Shown here: positions 1 to 11,213 of the stretch, piece by piece | Numbering within the stretch: position 1 is the stretch's first letter | How the letters are laid out: each line of letters begins with the position of its first letter | Source of the DNA: Cristatella mucedo | Taxonomy: Eukaryota > Bryozoa > Phylactolaemata > Cristatellidae | Reading direction: 5' to 3' | Assembly (NCBI GenBank): GCA_009760855.2 | Contig: WPIO01000023.1 | Location: forward strand, 3,664,501 to 3,728,500 | DNA length: 64,000 bases | The notes under the pieces: model-generated | What the model saw: only the letters and a program-made list of their open reading frames with translations | Told to the model about the DNA's origin: nothing | The model's database searches: none | Program-made: the position numbers and the translations under genes

Positions 1-149
1 CACACAGGAAAAAGACGTGTCCACTGGGGCACTATACAAAAGCATATCGCAGCTACCCGTAGGCAGGATGTGCACAGTTTTATTACACGCAACCACATAG
101 CAGTGAAATTTACTCGGACAAGGTAAAGGTGGTAAAGAGCAGCTAGGTT

Positions 150-640
150 TTTCAGCTTCTTTTTGAATTGTGTCAAATCATGAGATGATGTGATGTCGGT
201 TGGTAGTGAGTTCCAATCTTTGGAAGCACAGTAACTGAAGGCATGGTCTTTGTGGGGTTTTAAATTTGTATGGTGGTTCAATCAATTGACCAGAGTCAGA
301 AGAATGGGTAAGGCAATGGGAGGATTGAGGTGAAAGTAATTCAGATCGGGAGGCAGAAGCAAGACAATAGAGGGACCTAATGGTGAGTGACAGGATTTTA
401 AAGTCGATACTCTGCGTAATTGGCTGGTAGTGCAGATTAGTGAGCAAAAATGTAATCTGGCAGTTGCAACGTTTACGACAGATAAGCCTAACTGCCGAGT
501 TTTGCACCAACCGTAGGCGTGTTATTACAAAAGCAAGAAGGCCTACGAGGTTTGAGTTACGGAAGTCTAGTCGTAAATTTCACGAATGCATGAATCTGCA
601 TGGCTGTGGTGTTCTTATCCAAGCATTTCTTTAAGGCAAA
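150..640 (-). mobile_element. LINE-A (L2/CR1-type) fragment, reverse-transcriptase C-terminal region
   Basis: The - strand frame 510-178 begins MVQNSAVRLICRKR and matches the domain just after the reverse transcriptase in the longer LINE-A copies (LVQNSAARLVCRER). It is truncated at both ends and diverged, so it is an old copy. The rest of 1-918 shows no exon that can be supported. Confidence 0.7.
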
Positions 641-918
641 ATGTATTAGGCACTCACTACTCATGTACCTGCCGATCTAGGTATCTCTGGGTGATGATAA
701 TCTAGTGATCACCTCTCTCTTCTCCTCTTAGACCTCTCGTTTTGATAATGTCGGCCCGTGCTGACGTCCTTTCTTAGCCTTTATTCCTAGGATCGTGGAC
801 TGCAATAGGCTGTCCGACAGTGCAAACACTTAAACACATTTCCGGCTGATTTGGGGTGATTTGGAACTGACAATCAGTGTTTCTTTTTGGTGGCTTCAGT
901 ATAACTCCTTCTTTGTAG

Positions 919-3900
919 ATAAACCAAGCTTTACCTCTCTGCTTGATTCTGCTGTCGTATCACTGATTTCGAGTGTGTCACAAGGTGTGATGAAGGTAAC
1001 TTCGCAAGGCTGTCATCTGTATTTCGCATTTTATGTTGTATGCACGTTTTCTGCCTGTGGCCCGAGTTGTTTAGGACAAGCGGGACCTATTCTGTCATTG
1101 ACCGATGGTAGTGCATGGGCTGTCCAGAAGACTGCTGCAGACCAAGGTAGCAACGTAAAAAAAGTTATAATTGTAAAGATCGGCTGCGTCTGTAGTGCCT
1201 CATTTCTATACTGTGGCTGATGAACCCGAGTGGCTGTCATTCCGCCTGAAGTGGGTCACAAAGGTATTCCTGCTGCAGGACTCGAGCCTGTGACCTAGAT
1301 CGTGAAATGCTAGCACTAAGATGGTCACCGATGACAAGACAGCCAGTGCTGGCTCGTTCTTCTTGTCGTTCTTGTGTGAGAAGCTGTAGGCCGAAAGTAT
1401 GTGTGTGATCTGAGATGAGGAGTTGTGCCGCAGTAAGGGGGCGCACGTGCTACTGTACACTACATATTAATGTTGTCCTTATTGTGTATCGAAGTAGCTG
1501 AAGATGGTTCATAATGTCGGTGAATTAATCTGCCGGACAGCCATATTTCTGCTGTACCTGTAGTGCCCCAGCAAGCTGAGGTCGAGATCACTACGTGCTG
1601 GTCTCACGAGCCCGGCCTGACGCTTGGTAATGACAAACTGGCTAGTCTGGAAGCACTTACAAAAGGGGCGTCGGCATGTGGAAAGTCGGTATAGGTGCTG
1701 CTGCCATGGCTGCTCGTCCCCGGGGCTGCTCCATTATTTTATTAGCCATCTGGAAGTCGTTGGGAGGCAGCCAGAACCGGACCGATGACGACCACACGTT
1801 TGCCGGCAAAAGTCCGGTGCAAGTGTTGGAGCCAGATGGGATCAAAAACAAGTTCTTACAAGTCTGACAGCTTGAAGGGGTAATGCTGGCCGGGCTAATG
1901 TAGACATCTGACCGATGTCCAATTGGATGGTATTGATTATGCTAGGTATCATGGGTTGTTGAGTTTTGAATCAGATATCACTCCCAGTCTTTATAATAAC
2001 ACTTCCATGATTCATTAAATGCCTATAGTTGTAATACCTTCTAAAACACCCATATTTATAGTGTGTGTGTACTCGCGTGCGTTTGTACTGTTGCGTGAAT
2101 TGAGCTGTGTTCATGAGCCGTTTTTCCGCCAGGTACGTTGGAATGCATGCTATGGTGTTGGAAACATGCTGCAAAATGCAGAGGTGCTTCTTCGGAGGCC
2201 CGAGTGGTCAGTGAGTACTTAACAAGCTACGGTTTGTCGTTTGCTCAGGATTCCTATTGCATTGATATCTATGACTGCTCTGTGTGCTGCTGCTGCTCGA
2301 CTACTTGGTGGACCCTATAGTTGGGGGTGCATGCCTGCACTGACTGAATTATAGCTGTCTAAGCTCAATATGGACGTGTTGTTGTTGCTAGGCGAAAGCA
2401 TTATCAGCCCTTTGTGCTTCAATCACTGCCAGTCGGAACTTCAAGGTCCGCATCAATGCTGCCTGGGCACTGTCTGTACCGAGGAGTCGCGACTGCCTTG
2501 GCAGCCCACATCAATTTGCCAACCTCTGGCAGCAAATAGCAATAGCAATGGAAGAGTCCACGGTAATATCCGACTTCACGGAATACAAGTATGCAGACAC
2601 ACTAGGCAAGCAGGTAAGGTCCAGCTCTCTAATTGTGAGCACTAATCTTACTACGATCATTGGTTTACAGCATATTGATTTGAATGTATCCAGCCTGCTG
2701 TCAGGGCAGAAGCTCTCTGGATAATTTAAAAGGTTATTGTCCTCTATAACCTCTTTTGTTATGGGCCGAGGGATATTCAGCCTTATAGTTTGATTATGGC
2801 CAAATCTTTCTCTATACATATTCTCCAGCAGATCGTTTTATATACATACAGAAGAGATTCTGCTTCCAGAAAGTCGTATGATGTATCTGGATAAAGTCAG
2901 CGAGCTTCAATTTATTACTTCTGCTTTAGCATTCGGCAGATGAACCATTCTCCCCACAAAAAAGAAGACGAACAATTAGAAGAGCAGGAACTAGTGGTGC
3001 ATAGATTTTTTATTTATTTTAAACAAGTCATTGTAAAATGATTTTAAAATGGGCATTTTTAAATGTCTTAAAATACGTCCAGATTTCTAGAGCATTGCTA
3101 ATGATGTTTTAATTTCAAAAAAGGTAAAATTATTGCTGCAGTGCAGGCACTACGAAAAATGTGAGGAGCAAGTCGTCATCACGTTTAACTCGTATCAGCT
3201 CAAGCGAGTCCTTTCCAAGAAGCGCAAGTTTGTGTATACCGACCTTTTGGCTGCTACAGTTCCATAAAATATGAAAACGCCCGGGGGAAACTGCAGCAGC
3301 AAGAAGAGGATCAAGGGAAGGACGAGGAGGAAGGAAAGGACTAGGAGGCAGAAAATGAAGGCGCAGGCGACATTCAGGATCAATTTCAGCTTGCTGGCGA
3401 ACCGGGGGAACATTCTACATCAATGTTTGTGGGTGAGGAATTGGAAGAAATTGTCATGGAAGAAGGCAACATCTCACTTGAATTAGATTTTATAAATATT
3501 TTCACATTTTAAAATGCTGGCAATATCCCCAATAAAAAAGAAACACTAGCAAGAACCCCACTATCACTTTAGAAATTTATATTTTATAGCTTGTACATGT
3601 ACCTGTGTATGATAACTCACAAATGAACTAAAGATACTGTTTTCAAGCACTCCACCGATGAACCAAGCTTCTGCCGGCATACTTATTTGTATTGCCCAGG
3701 AGTCTCTATGATAATACACTTTTACATTTTCATAGCATCTCATGACTAAATCTTTTTCTGCCCTTGGCTTTTGCTGAAAAGGAGATCAGGTGATTAATGA
3801 TAGTAGCATGCACCGTTTTAACACTCTTAACTACATAAATGACAATGCCTACGAACGAAGCAAATGTTGTGAGAACAGGAGGGATTCCTTTTAAATGTCC

Positions 3901-6900
3901 TCATGTCAGGGGGGTGTCGTGATGTAGGCTCCGGCCCATATGAACTAATGGTGCAGTCGCCTAAAGATTTGAAAGTTAGCTAAGGGCACAGCTAGGCTAG
4001 AGTCTGAGAAGCAGGTGGTATGGTAGGAAGCCTGAACAGTTAATATTTCAGATTGGTAAGTCGGAGACAGAAAAAGAACGGGTTTACAAGTGAACGACAC
4101 AATCTAGAAGTGGTGTAGGTATAGATGCAGGTAGGAGAGAGGTATGTAATGTGGCAGCTGTGACTTTCACGACAGACAAGCCTAGCTGTTGAGTTTGGCA
4201 CCAGCTGTAAATGTCTGATTGTACAGGTAGGAGGACCTAAAAGGAGAAAATATAAATAAATAAATTAAATTCATTTGTATAGAACCCTAAGAGAACTTAA
4301 TCTCTATTCAGGCGCTTCACATATGCCTCGGGGCTCGAGCCCAGGACCTTAGCCAGACCTTGGTCGGGGCGAGCACCTTAATCGCTGGACCAAACCAGCT
4401 CGGCGTTACAGAATTACAAAAGTTGAAATGAAATGTCACAATGCATGCATTAACGTGGTTGTGGTACCCTTATCCAAGCATGCCCAACTTGTTTCAAATG
4501 CTGTGTAGTTGGAAGCTGCTGACATGACTGTGGAGCTAATTTGGAAGAGGACAATCAGATTCCATGCAGAGGCTACAAGGGATATGCTGGCCGAGCCAGT
4601 TTTGAGGATTGGATTTTTTTGTTGCTGAGTGATTTTTGGTTTCCCGTGATTTTTAGTGTGATGTTATCGTCATGCAATTTGAGAAAATCAAAGTCCAGAC
4701 AAATGCCAATGTCTGTTAGACAATCTCCGAGGGAGTTGAAAGAATTTGATGTGCTTGAAGACAGGAAATAATAAAGCTAGGTACAACTGTGTGTCATATG
4801 CATAGAAATGAAAGCCTAGATATCCTTAGCGATTACGTAGGCAAGAGAGACAGTATGTACTGTGAAAAGGACTGTACCCAGAAAATATCCCAGCTGCTAT
4901 CCCGACAGTGTAGCAAATCAACGACCGGTTCGTGTTAAGGACCAAGCCTTGCCGACATCTTGCCTGAGGCTGGCATCACTTCGTACTGTGCTGTGGAGTG
5001 AAAGGGCTATCTATCTCTGTCTCTATCTATACGTCCGTCCGTCTATCCATCCATCGATTTATCTACTTAACCGTCTTAGCCCAAAGGGTAAGGTGCTCGC
5101 TCTTCATGACCGAGTACGTGGGTTCGAATCCTTCGATTGGGCGATCCTTGATTGCCAACTGCAAGCAGTGAGGATAGCCGACAAGGCTCTTCTGCTGCTA
5201 TACAAATGATGCTGTTAAATCAGCTTAGATTTTTTTTATCTATCTATTTATCTATCTGCTCTGGTTTGGTCAAGTGGTTTAGGTGCTCGCCTCGAACCAA
5301 AGTCAAGGTGAAGGTATTTGATGGCCGAGGTCGTGGGCTTGAGCCCTGTGGCATAAGTGAAGCATCCGAATAGAGATTAAGTTCTCTTTGGGAAATATAC
5401 AAATGAATTATCTTTATATATTGTGTGTGTGTACGCGCGCATGTACGTGTAAATATGTATATACGTGTGTGCGCATATGTTTGCACGTGTACGTGTGTGC
5501 GCGCAGACGTGTGTGTGTACACATGTATACATATGTACCATATGTATATAATAATAATAATAATAATATTGCACTTGATAAAGCGCCCTCAGAGAACTTA
5601 ATCTCTTTCTAGGCGCTTTACATTTGCTGCAAAGTGATACGCAATAGAATAGTAAGTAAAATCATGCTTGAAAAACAAACAAAATGAATAACATGGTTAG
5701 GGGTTACATGCACTGGGTCAGCATGCAAATGTGGTTAGTGGCAGCATGAACAGTGTCAGCACGCATAAGCACATCGAGGACGAATCACAAGGACCCACTA
5801 AATGCTGTCCTAAATAGGTATGTTTTTAAGTTTCTTTTAAATGTGGTCAGGTCAGGGGATGTTCTGATGCAGGTCGGGAGGGAGTTCCAGGCTGTGGGAG
5901 CACACGAGCTAAATGCACGGTCTCCAAAGGATTTATTTATGTCTACATGCATGTACATGTATCTGTATAAAATCTTGTTTATATACTTGTGTGTTTACAT
6001 ATACATGATTTACGGCCTGTTCAGTATTTATAGTCATTTGGGGTGACTGATAACGATCAATACTGATAGCATATACATGCATGTGCAATATATGTGTGCA
6101 ATGTGTGTGCGTGCGTGTGTATGTGCGCGCTCGTGTGTATGCAGATATAAACATATATAGACAAAGGTGGCTACTGACCTGGAGTCTTGCCGATGGTAGC
6201 TTGCATTCCTTGCACTTCGACCGTGCTACACATCCTACTTCCTATGGACAGCTAGCGAGACATTGAATAGCTGCCTGGAGTAGCCTGGCCTGCTGTTCCA
6301 GTGAGCTTGAGCTTATTTTTAATGTCGGGGACATGTAGTGGTGACGTGACATCTGGTCGCTCATCAGCTGACAAGCCATGGTGGTGGCTGGCAGCTTCCC
6401 GAAATGCTGTGCCAGGACCCCGCAATGTTTTTCAAAACTCACGATTTTAATTTCACAGCACGTACAGTAACGAGAGGATGCAAAAGCCAAAAGGGTGAAT
6501 GCACAGAAAACTTGTCAGATAGAAATCCTTCCTAACCAAATCGAGCATCAAACCTGGCCCCAAGGCATCATCGAGATGCCTTGGTTTGAAGAAGTGAACT
6601 GGGCACGGTCCGAGTAGGATTGTGCAAAAATGCTATAAGTGTGATTAGCCAGGTTATCTTGACTAGCCAGTCCTCCCTTAGGAGTTTCGAAGCACCACAG
6701 GCAGTGGCTATGTTTTTTTGTGCCTCCTTCCATAGGCTTTATAATTAAACATGCTGTGATGTGGCTTACAATATCACAGTTGTCGACGGACTGTCGGCGT
6801 TCCTTGATCAGCTGCTTCTTTCGGTAAGAAAATATCACAAGGTGATTAACTTTACGACCGGTAGTTTGGAGCTGTATTACTTAGCTGTCTGGCAATTTCT

Positions 6901-9900
6901 TGGGGTAGCAGTATTTCCAAGTGAAAGAATAGTGTGCACTTAGTTAATGGCTGATCATGCCGAGAATGCTCGTGCAAAGTGAATGTTAGTCCGGCAACTG
7001 GCAAATGGGCGTCTTGCAAACTCTGGTGATGCAGTTATCCTGGCATGATTTCTGTGGGTTAGTATATTGCTACCACTCTGTTTGCTGTCGGCACCAGGCA
7101 TCAGATCAACGAGCACTTGTCATCACGTTCCTACTCTTCCCAATCAGACAGGGTAGGGTGTTCAGCCTGTCCTGATTGTTCTTTTGTGTCACACAGCAGC
7201 TGCATTTCATTTGGTCAGCTGTTATTGCACCCGATCACTTGCATGGCTAAACTGCCCTTTACATTGTGCACGTTCACCGGCATCTGTCCTACCTATAGCT
7301 CAACTAGCTTGTGATGGCTTCAATGGCTGCTAGTCGTGCATTGACTAAGGACGACCGTATAGAATAAGTATCAGTTCAAAAACAAGCATCGCACTACGTG
7401 TCACTTGCAGTAATATGTTCTACTGCTGCTAGTATAGCACTAATCTGTGCACTAGCAATGATTGAAGTGCATTAGGGTTGCTGCCGGAAGACCTATGGCA
7501 ATTCAGCAAGCTGTTGGTCGACTGGAGTATCTGCTACTGCATCTTCACAGTAGCTCAGCCAATTGCAAACTGGTATACCCGTAACGCTCGTCTTGTAGTG
7601 CTACTTTTTCAGAATATTGAACTTGTGGTTTCTTGCTTTGTTTTGCAGCTCTGTTCCACCATAATGCATCTGGCAAACCTGATAGCGGCTGACGACCTTG
7701 CTGCAGTATACAACTCACTAATAGGAAAAACAACCCTGCTCCTGGCACACATGGCTAAATTCACCATGACTGCTGGCATCTCAGCTGAGGGTAGTAGCTC
7801 GGTCGGTAAGTCCTTATGCACTTTAACTAGCATGCTGTCAAGCCACAATTACTTATTGCTGGTGTGAGTATGACTAATATTCAACCCAGCTCTAATGCTC
7901 AAAACTCCACCGTGTGTTGTGTGTGTGCGCGCTCGCGTGCATGTCTGTGCTCTCAACCACCTGTGACACTGTCGTTCATAGATGTTTCATATGATTGGCT
8001 TTTTCACAAGTTGCTAATGTAGTATCGTTATGCATGTGGTATAGTCTGTGTCTAACTGTGCAGTATCGTTGTAATGAATCATCATAAAATCCTTTGCAAA
8101 GGAGCGATGAAAAAATAATAATAGTAGTAGTAATGTTGACTGATTTAACAACCTCATTTATATAGCGGCAGAAGAGCCTTAACGGTTCTCACCACTGCTT
8201 GCGTGGGCAATAAAGGGTCGCCCACTGTAGTACTCGAATCTACGACTTGGGTCGTGAGGAGCTAGCACCTTACCCATGGGCTAAAATGTATTCTTGTTTG
8301 ATGGAGGACAGAGATTTACACCCAGGGCATAGCTAAATGTAGCAGTTTTATTATTGTATAGATGCCTTTAGAATTAGCTGTGGGACCATAGAGTAATGTT
8401 AGCAGTCAAAGTTCGATCCATGGCCTCTACACCTGTACAATTTTGCCATATGCCATTATAAGTAAGTGCTTGACAACACATTCAATTCAACGCAGGGGGC
8501 AGGCATCCAAACGGGTTTCTATAATCACATTTTGTAGGTTTGTTCAGAAATCATTGCTTTTGACTGTAGCACAGGCAGTCATTCAGTCATGTTAGTCGCT
8601 GCTAGAAATGATATCTGGTTGTTTCCACACCCCACGGCTGAACTAGCCAGTGTAGACATGCTTCATTCTAATTATTCCCGATTTTGCTAAAAACTATGAT
8701 TAGTTTGGTTCCAGAGGTCTTATAGATATGGCTTCCTGATTGCGGTTGTGCTATAGATGTGGATATCATTAGTGTATTCTGGAAGTGCTCACAGTAGTCA
8801 TGCATGCCACCTGGATCAACTCTTTAGCTTGTTCTAAAGCTGTATTTACACAATCGACGTCCCTCTTAACTCAGTGCCGATTTCCCTCTGGTTTTGGCTG
8901 CTAGGTCACTGGATCTGGGGGTGGAGCCAAATCGGCCGACTGTCACAAAGTAGAAGCTGCTCCTGCTTTAAGCCTCCTTGTTGTACCAGTCGACCAATCA
9001 AAACCCTAGGGGCATGTCATGTACAGAAACTAAACAGCAGTGACTGACAATAGCATGCTAGAGTTTATCGAAGCGTTCATGGCAGGTCCATGTTTATGGG
9101 ATGTTTGTGCATTTACATTTTCCTGACAAGACTTTTCTTATATGCTTCCCTTCCTTTTCTTCTTCCTCTTCTCTTACTACTTACATACTTCTTCTCATAC
9201 TTCCTCTTTTTCTCATACCCGGCAACAATGATGACTGCAGCAGCAAATTTAATTTCTGCAAGTGTTGGTGCTGCGGCTTCCATGAGTTGTAATGGCTCAC
9301 TAGGTAAGGTGGTTGCTTTTCACGACCTCGGCCTCGAGGTTGTGGTTCGAATCCTGTGGTGGGCGATCGTTTATCGCCACTGCAAGCGGTGGTGATAGCC
9401 GTAAAGACTCTTCTGTTGCTATGCAAAAGGGGGCTGTTAAATCAGCTAGTATTTATTTATGGGGAATTCTCTCTTATCCAGTCTACTCTCTCTCTCTCTC
9501 TCTCTCCATACTCGTGTTTGTGTCTTCCTCTTTCTCTCTCACGTTCCACAACACCCCAGGGGTTCTATCAATAGTTCTAATCACACATTTCGTCAAAATG
9601 GTTGATTTTTTTAGGGCTTTAGCATTAATAAAGTGATAATTGTAAAGATAAAGCATTTGTTTAGCACCCTACGATATCTACAGCTCTTTCAATGCTCTTC
9701 GCCTATACTCGGAAGGGAAACATATGAGCTGATCAGTGATATCAACATGCACAACAATGGCAGTACGTGTAAACACCTAAAGGACAGTTTACACAGCAAA
9801 GCATATACAGTGGGGTACAGTTGGAATTTTAGCTTTGCTTTAAATGTCACCAAATGAGGAAGTCAGTCGGTAGTGAGTTATAGGCTATATGTGCATAGGA

Positions 9901-11027
9901 ACTGAAGGCACAGGCTCCAAAGGTTTTGACTTTGGTTTGAGGCACAGCTAAATGATCCGAGTAAGAGGAACAGGTGGTTCGAAGGGGGAAGCTCAGGGAG
10001 CACTTCAGAAGGGTAAGCCTGAGCAAAAACGCATCTGTTTATCACAGCATTTAGTGGGTCCATGTGATTAGTTCTGTGTGCCTATGCATGCTGCTTTATG
10101 CATGTTATCATTGAGCATGCCACCACTAACCATTCGACTATGCTTCCTTTGCAACAAACGTAAAGTGCCTAGAAAGACACAAAGGTCTCTGAGGGTGCAA
10201 TACAAATTTATTATTATTATTATTATTATATTAATAAGAGAATGCATGAACCTAAAAGTGAGTAAAGCTGATGCACTGTTTTATGGGGATCTGATGTCAG
10301 AGGCCGTGGTTGCAACTACCCAGTGCAACCTAGCTTTCTCTTCAGCTTTTGGCATGCTTATTGCAGCAATATATTAATCCAGATGAAGGGTCACCCATAT
10401 TTACATTTTGCATCTAATCGAATTGGCATAATGACAAAAGCAGGATTTCCTCCTCCTATAAACAGTGTCATATTGTGTACTAAATAGCTTCTCCGAAGTT
10501 CACTTTATAAACAAATATTCTAGAATAATTACACTAGGCGATTGAGTATATCGCCTGCTAAATTTTTACCGAGATGATTTATGTTTCACGTTATTGTATA
10601 ACAGCCGTTCATGCAGTGTTAGCCACATCTGCATACACTGACTACAGTCATTTCCTGGTGCCAAGCCTTGGTTAGCTATTGCATGTATACGCAAAGTACG
10701 GGTGCTGGCAATCCGACCCTAGGGTATGGTGCATGATGCATTTGTTAAGCAAAATTGTATTTCTTTTAAAAAACAGTTCGACGTTTCTCTTACATGTGTA
10801 CAGCCACTACACGAGCTCATCTGCAGTCACTCCGCGAAACAGTAACAGGCAGATTCGACAGCAGCTCCGTTGATATGCTAGGCCTACTGGAAAAGTTACT
10901 GCTTCCTGAATATCAACAAGGCATATGCCCAGGTATATCCCGCAGTAACACCGACCATGCACCAAAGCTGGACCAGCCGAATTGCTGCTTATCCACCCTG
11001 ATTTATCTGGTTTTCTGTAGGCGATGA
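919..11027 (+). CDS. HEATR6: HEATR6-like HEAT-repeat protein, C-terminal part (5 exons, gene starts left of window)
   Basis: Five exons give one continuous frame resembling the C-terminal third of HEATR6 (HEAT repeat containing 6), an alpha-helical repeat protein of unclear cellular role. Exons: 919-995, 2133-2210, 2392-2613, 7649-7805 and 10804-11027 (stop TGA 11025-11027). Junctions are AG/GT and phases agree: 919 starts in phase 2, 995/2133, 2210/2392 and 2613/7649 are phase 0, 7805/10804 is phase 1. Recognisable stretches are DKPSFTSLLDSAVVSLISS, then VRWNACYGVGNMLQNAEVLL across the first junction, then NFKVRINAAWALSVP, then LCSTIMHLANLIAADDLAAV. The family end QG.LPG-like is seen as QQGICPGIS in the last exon. 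An internal GT at 10933 could be a donor, but read-through to 11027 gives a sensible end. Introns are long and hold SINEs and LINE fragments. The N-terminal exons lie outside the window. Confidence 0.85.
996..2132. other. HEATR6 intron, no further feature seen
   Basis: GT at 996 and AG at 2131-2132 bound this intron. No repeat family recognised elsewhere in the window and no supported gene was found in it. Confidence 0.5.
3140..3540 (+). pseudogene. Unidentified coding-like remnant inside a HEATR6 intron
   Basis: After CTGCAG at about 3144, one frame is open to 3267 (CRHYEKCEEQVVITFNSYQ, then VLSKKRKFVYTDLL), followed by a second, Glu/Gly-rich stretch (3271-3486) that in one frame holds a TAG and then ends FVGEELEEIVMEEGN and SLELDF. 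An AATAAA lies at about 3530. HEATR6 exons 3 and 4 join perfectly without this piece, so it is not a HEATR6 exon. It may be a decayed transposase tail or a retrocopy; the family is not recognised. Confidence 0.3.
3885..4885 (-). mobile_element. LINE-A old fragment, split by a SINE-1 insertion
   Basis: The + strand carries recognisable but diverged pieces of the antisense LINE-A sequence, such as the block around 4153-4200 (acgacagacaagcctagctg) and that at 4785-4840 (catagaaatgaaagcctaga). A SINE-1 copy sits inside it at about 4238-4412. Confidence 0.6.
4238..4412 (-). mobile_element. SINE-1 copy (tRNA-derived head, LINE-A-like 3' tail)
   Basis: Read on the - strand it has a tRNA-like head beginning about CTGGTTTGGTCCAGCG and a degenerate B box, followed by a tail with AAGCGCCTGAATAGAGATTA and AGTTCTCT, ending in an A/T-rich stretch. 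Related copies are at 5262-5408 and 40205-40336. The tail shares its core with the LINE-A 3' stem-loop. Confidence 0.65.
5066..5225 (+). mobile_element. SINE-2 copy (tRNA-derived)
   Basis: A tRNA-like head with an A-box region (cccaaagggtaaggtgctcg) and a good B box (gggttcgaatcc) is followed by a body around gccaactgcaagcagtgagg and an end tgctgttaaatcagctta. The body is shared with 8135-8284, 9290-9452 and 27488-27631, so it is a repeat and not a working tRNA gene. Confidence 0.65.
5262..5408 (+). mobile_element. SINE-1 copy
   Basis: Starts ctggtttggtcaagtggttt (A box), has a B-box-like ggtcgtgggcttgagccc, and ends gaatagagattaagttctct followed by an A/T-rich tail. It is the best preserved SINE-1 copy in the window. 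Confidence 0.65.
5424..5530. repeat. TG/CA-rich alternating purine-pyrimidine tract
   Basis: Long runs of alternating GT, GC and AT steps (gtgtgtgtacgcgcgcatgt and similar). It explains the open frames on both strands here, which are not genes. A second, similar tract lies at 6085-6140. Confidence 0.8.
5548..5930 (-). mobile_element. LINE-A 3'-end fragment (young, 5'-truncated)
   Basis: Begins on + with an (ATA)n tail, then the 3' stem-loop (aaagcgccc...ggcgctttac) and the end of the reverse-transcriptase frame. It is nearly identical to 28499-28862 over about 360 bp (one difference seen), so both come from a recently active subfamily. Confidence 0.85.
5931..7648. other. HEATR6 intron sequence, mostly featureless
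   Basis: Apart from the TG-rich tract at 6085-6140, no supported exon or known repeat was found before HEATR6 exon 4 at 7649. Confidence 0.4.
8135..8284 (-). mobile_element. SINE-2 copy
   Basis: Reverse-oriented copy: the + strand shows gatttaacaacctcatttat, gcggcagaagagcctta, ggcaataaagggtcgcccac and a degenerate B box, then a head ending cttacccatgggcta. Same body as at 5066-5225. Confidence 0.65.
9290..9452 (+). mobile_element. SINE-2 copy
   Basis: Head ggctcactaggtaaggtggt, B box gtggttcgaatcctgtgg, body actgcaagcggtggtgatag and end ggctgttaaatcagct. A (CT)n run follows at about 9488-9506. Confidence 0.65.
9828..10235 (+). mobile_element. LINE-A fragment with internal inversion (twin-priming type)
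   Basis: 10019-10235 is the 3' end of LINE-A in + orientation with a degenerate stem-loop and an (ATT)n tail at 10208-10230. The stretch just before it, 9828-10018, is the adjoining upstream part of the same element but in - orientation. Such an inverted 5' piece is the signature of twin priming during LINE integration. Confidence 0.6.
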
Positions 11028-11213
11028 TAACAAGTCAGCGTTTCAACAAGTTTACGACTAGCATGCAGATTTTGCTCATAGACGGCATGCAGCAGTGGTT
11101 CAAGTGCAGTCTGAGGATACAGCAAAAGAATAATTCAAACTGAGGCACCAGCCTGCTGTCGAGACTCGATCGATGTCACTGGCTTGACTCAGGAAGACTC
11201 ACTACTGCACATC
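11028..11213. other. Short spacer between convergent HEATR6 and PRKRIP1 stop codons
   Basis: Only 186 bp separate the two convergent stop codons, so the 3' untranslated regions must be very short or overlap. No canonical AATAAA was seen on either strand inside it. Confidence 0.5.

Noticed and set aside
5066-5150. Functional tRNA gene
   Set aside because: A and B boxes are present, but the cloverleaf does not close well and the same unit with the same body recurs several times, as in a SINE.
5388-6154. Cys/Val/Tyr-rich frames on both strands
   Set aside because: They translate TG/CA-rich simple sequence and a LINE-A tail.
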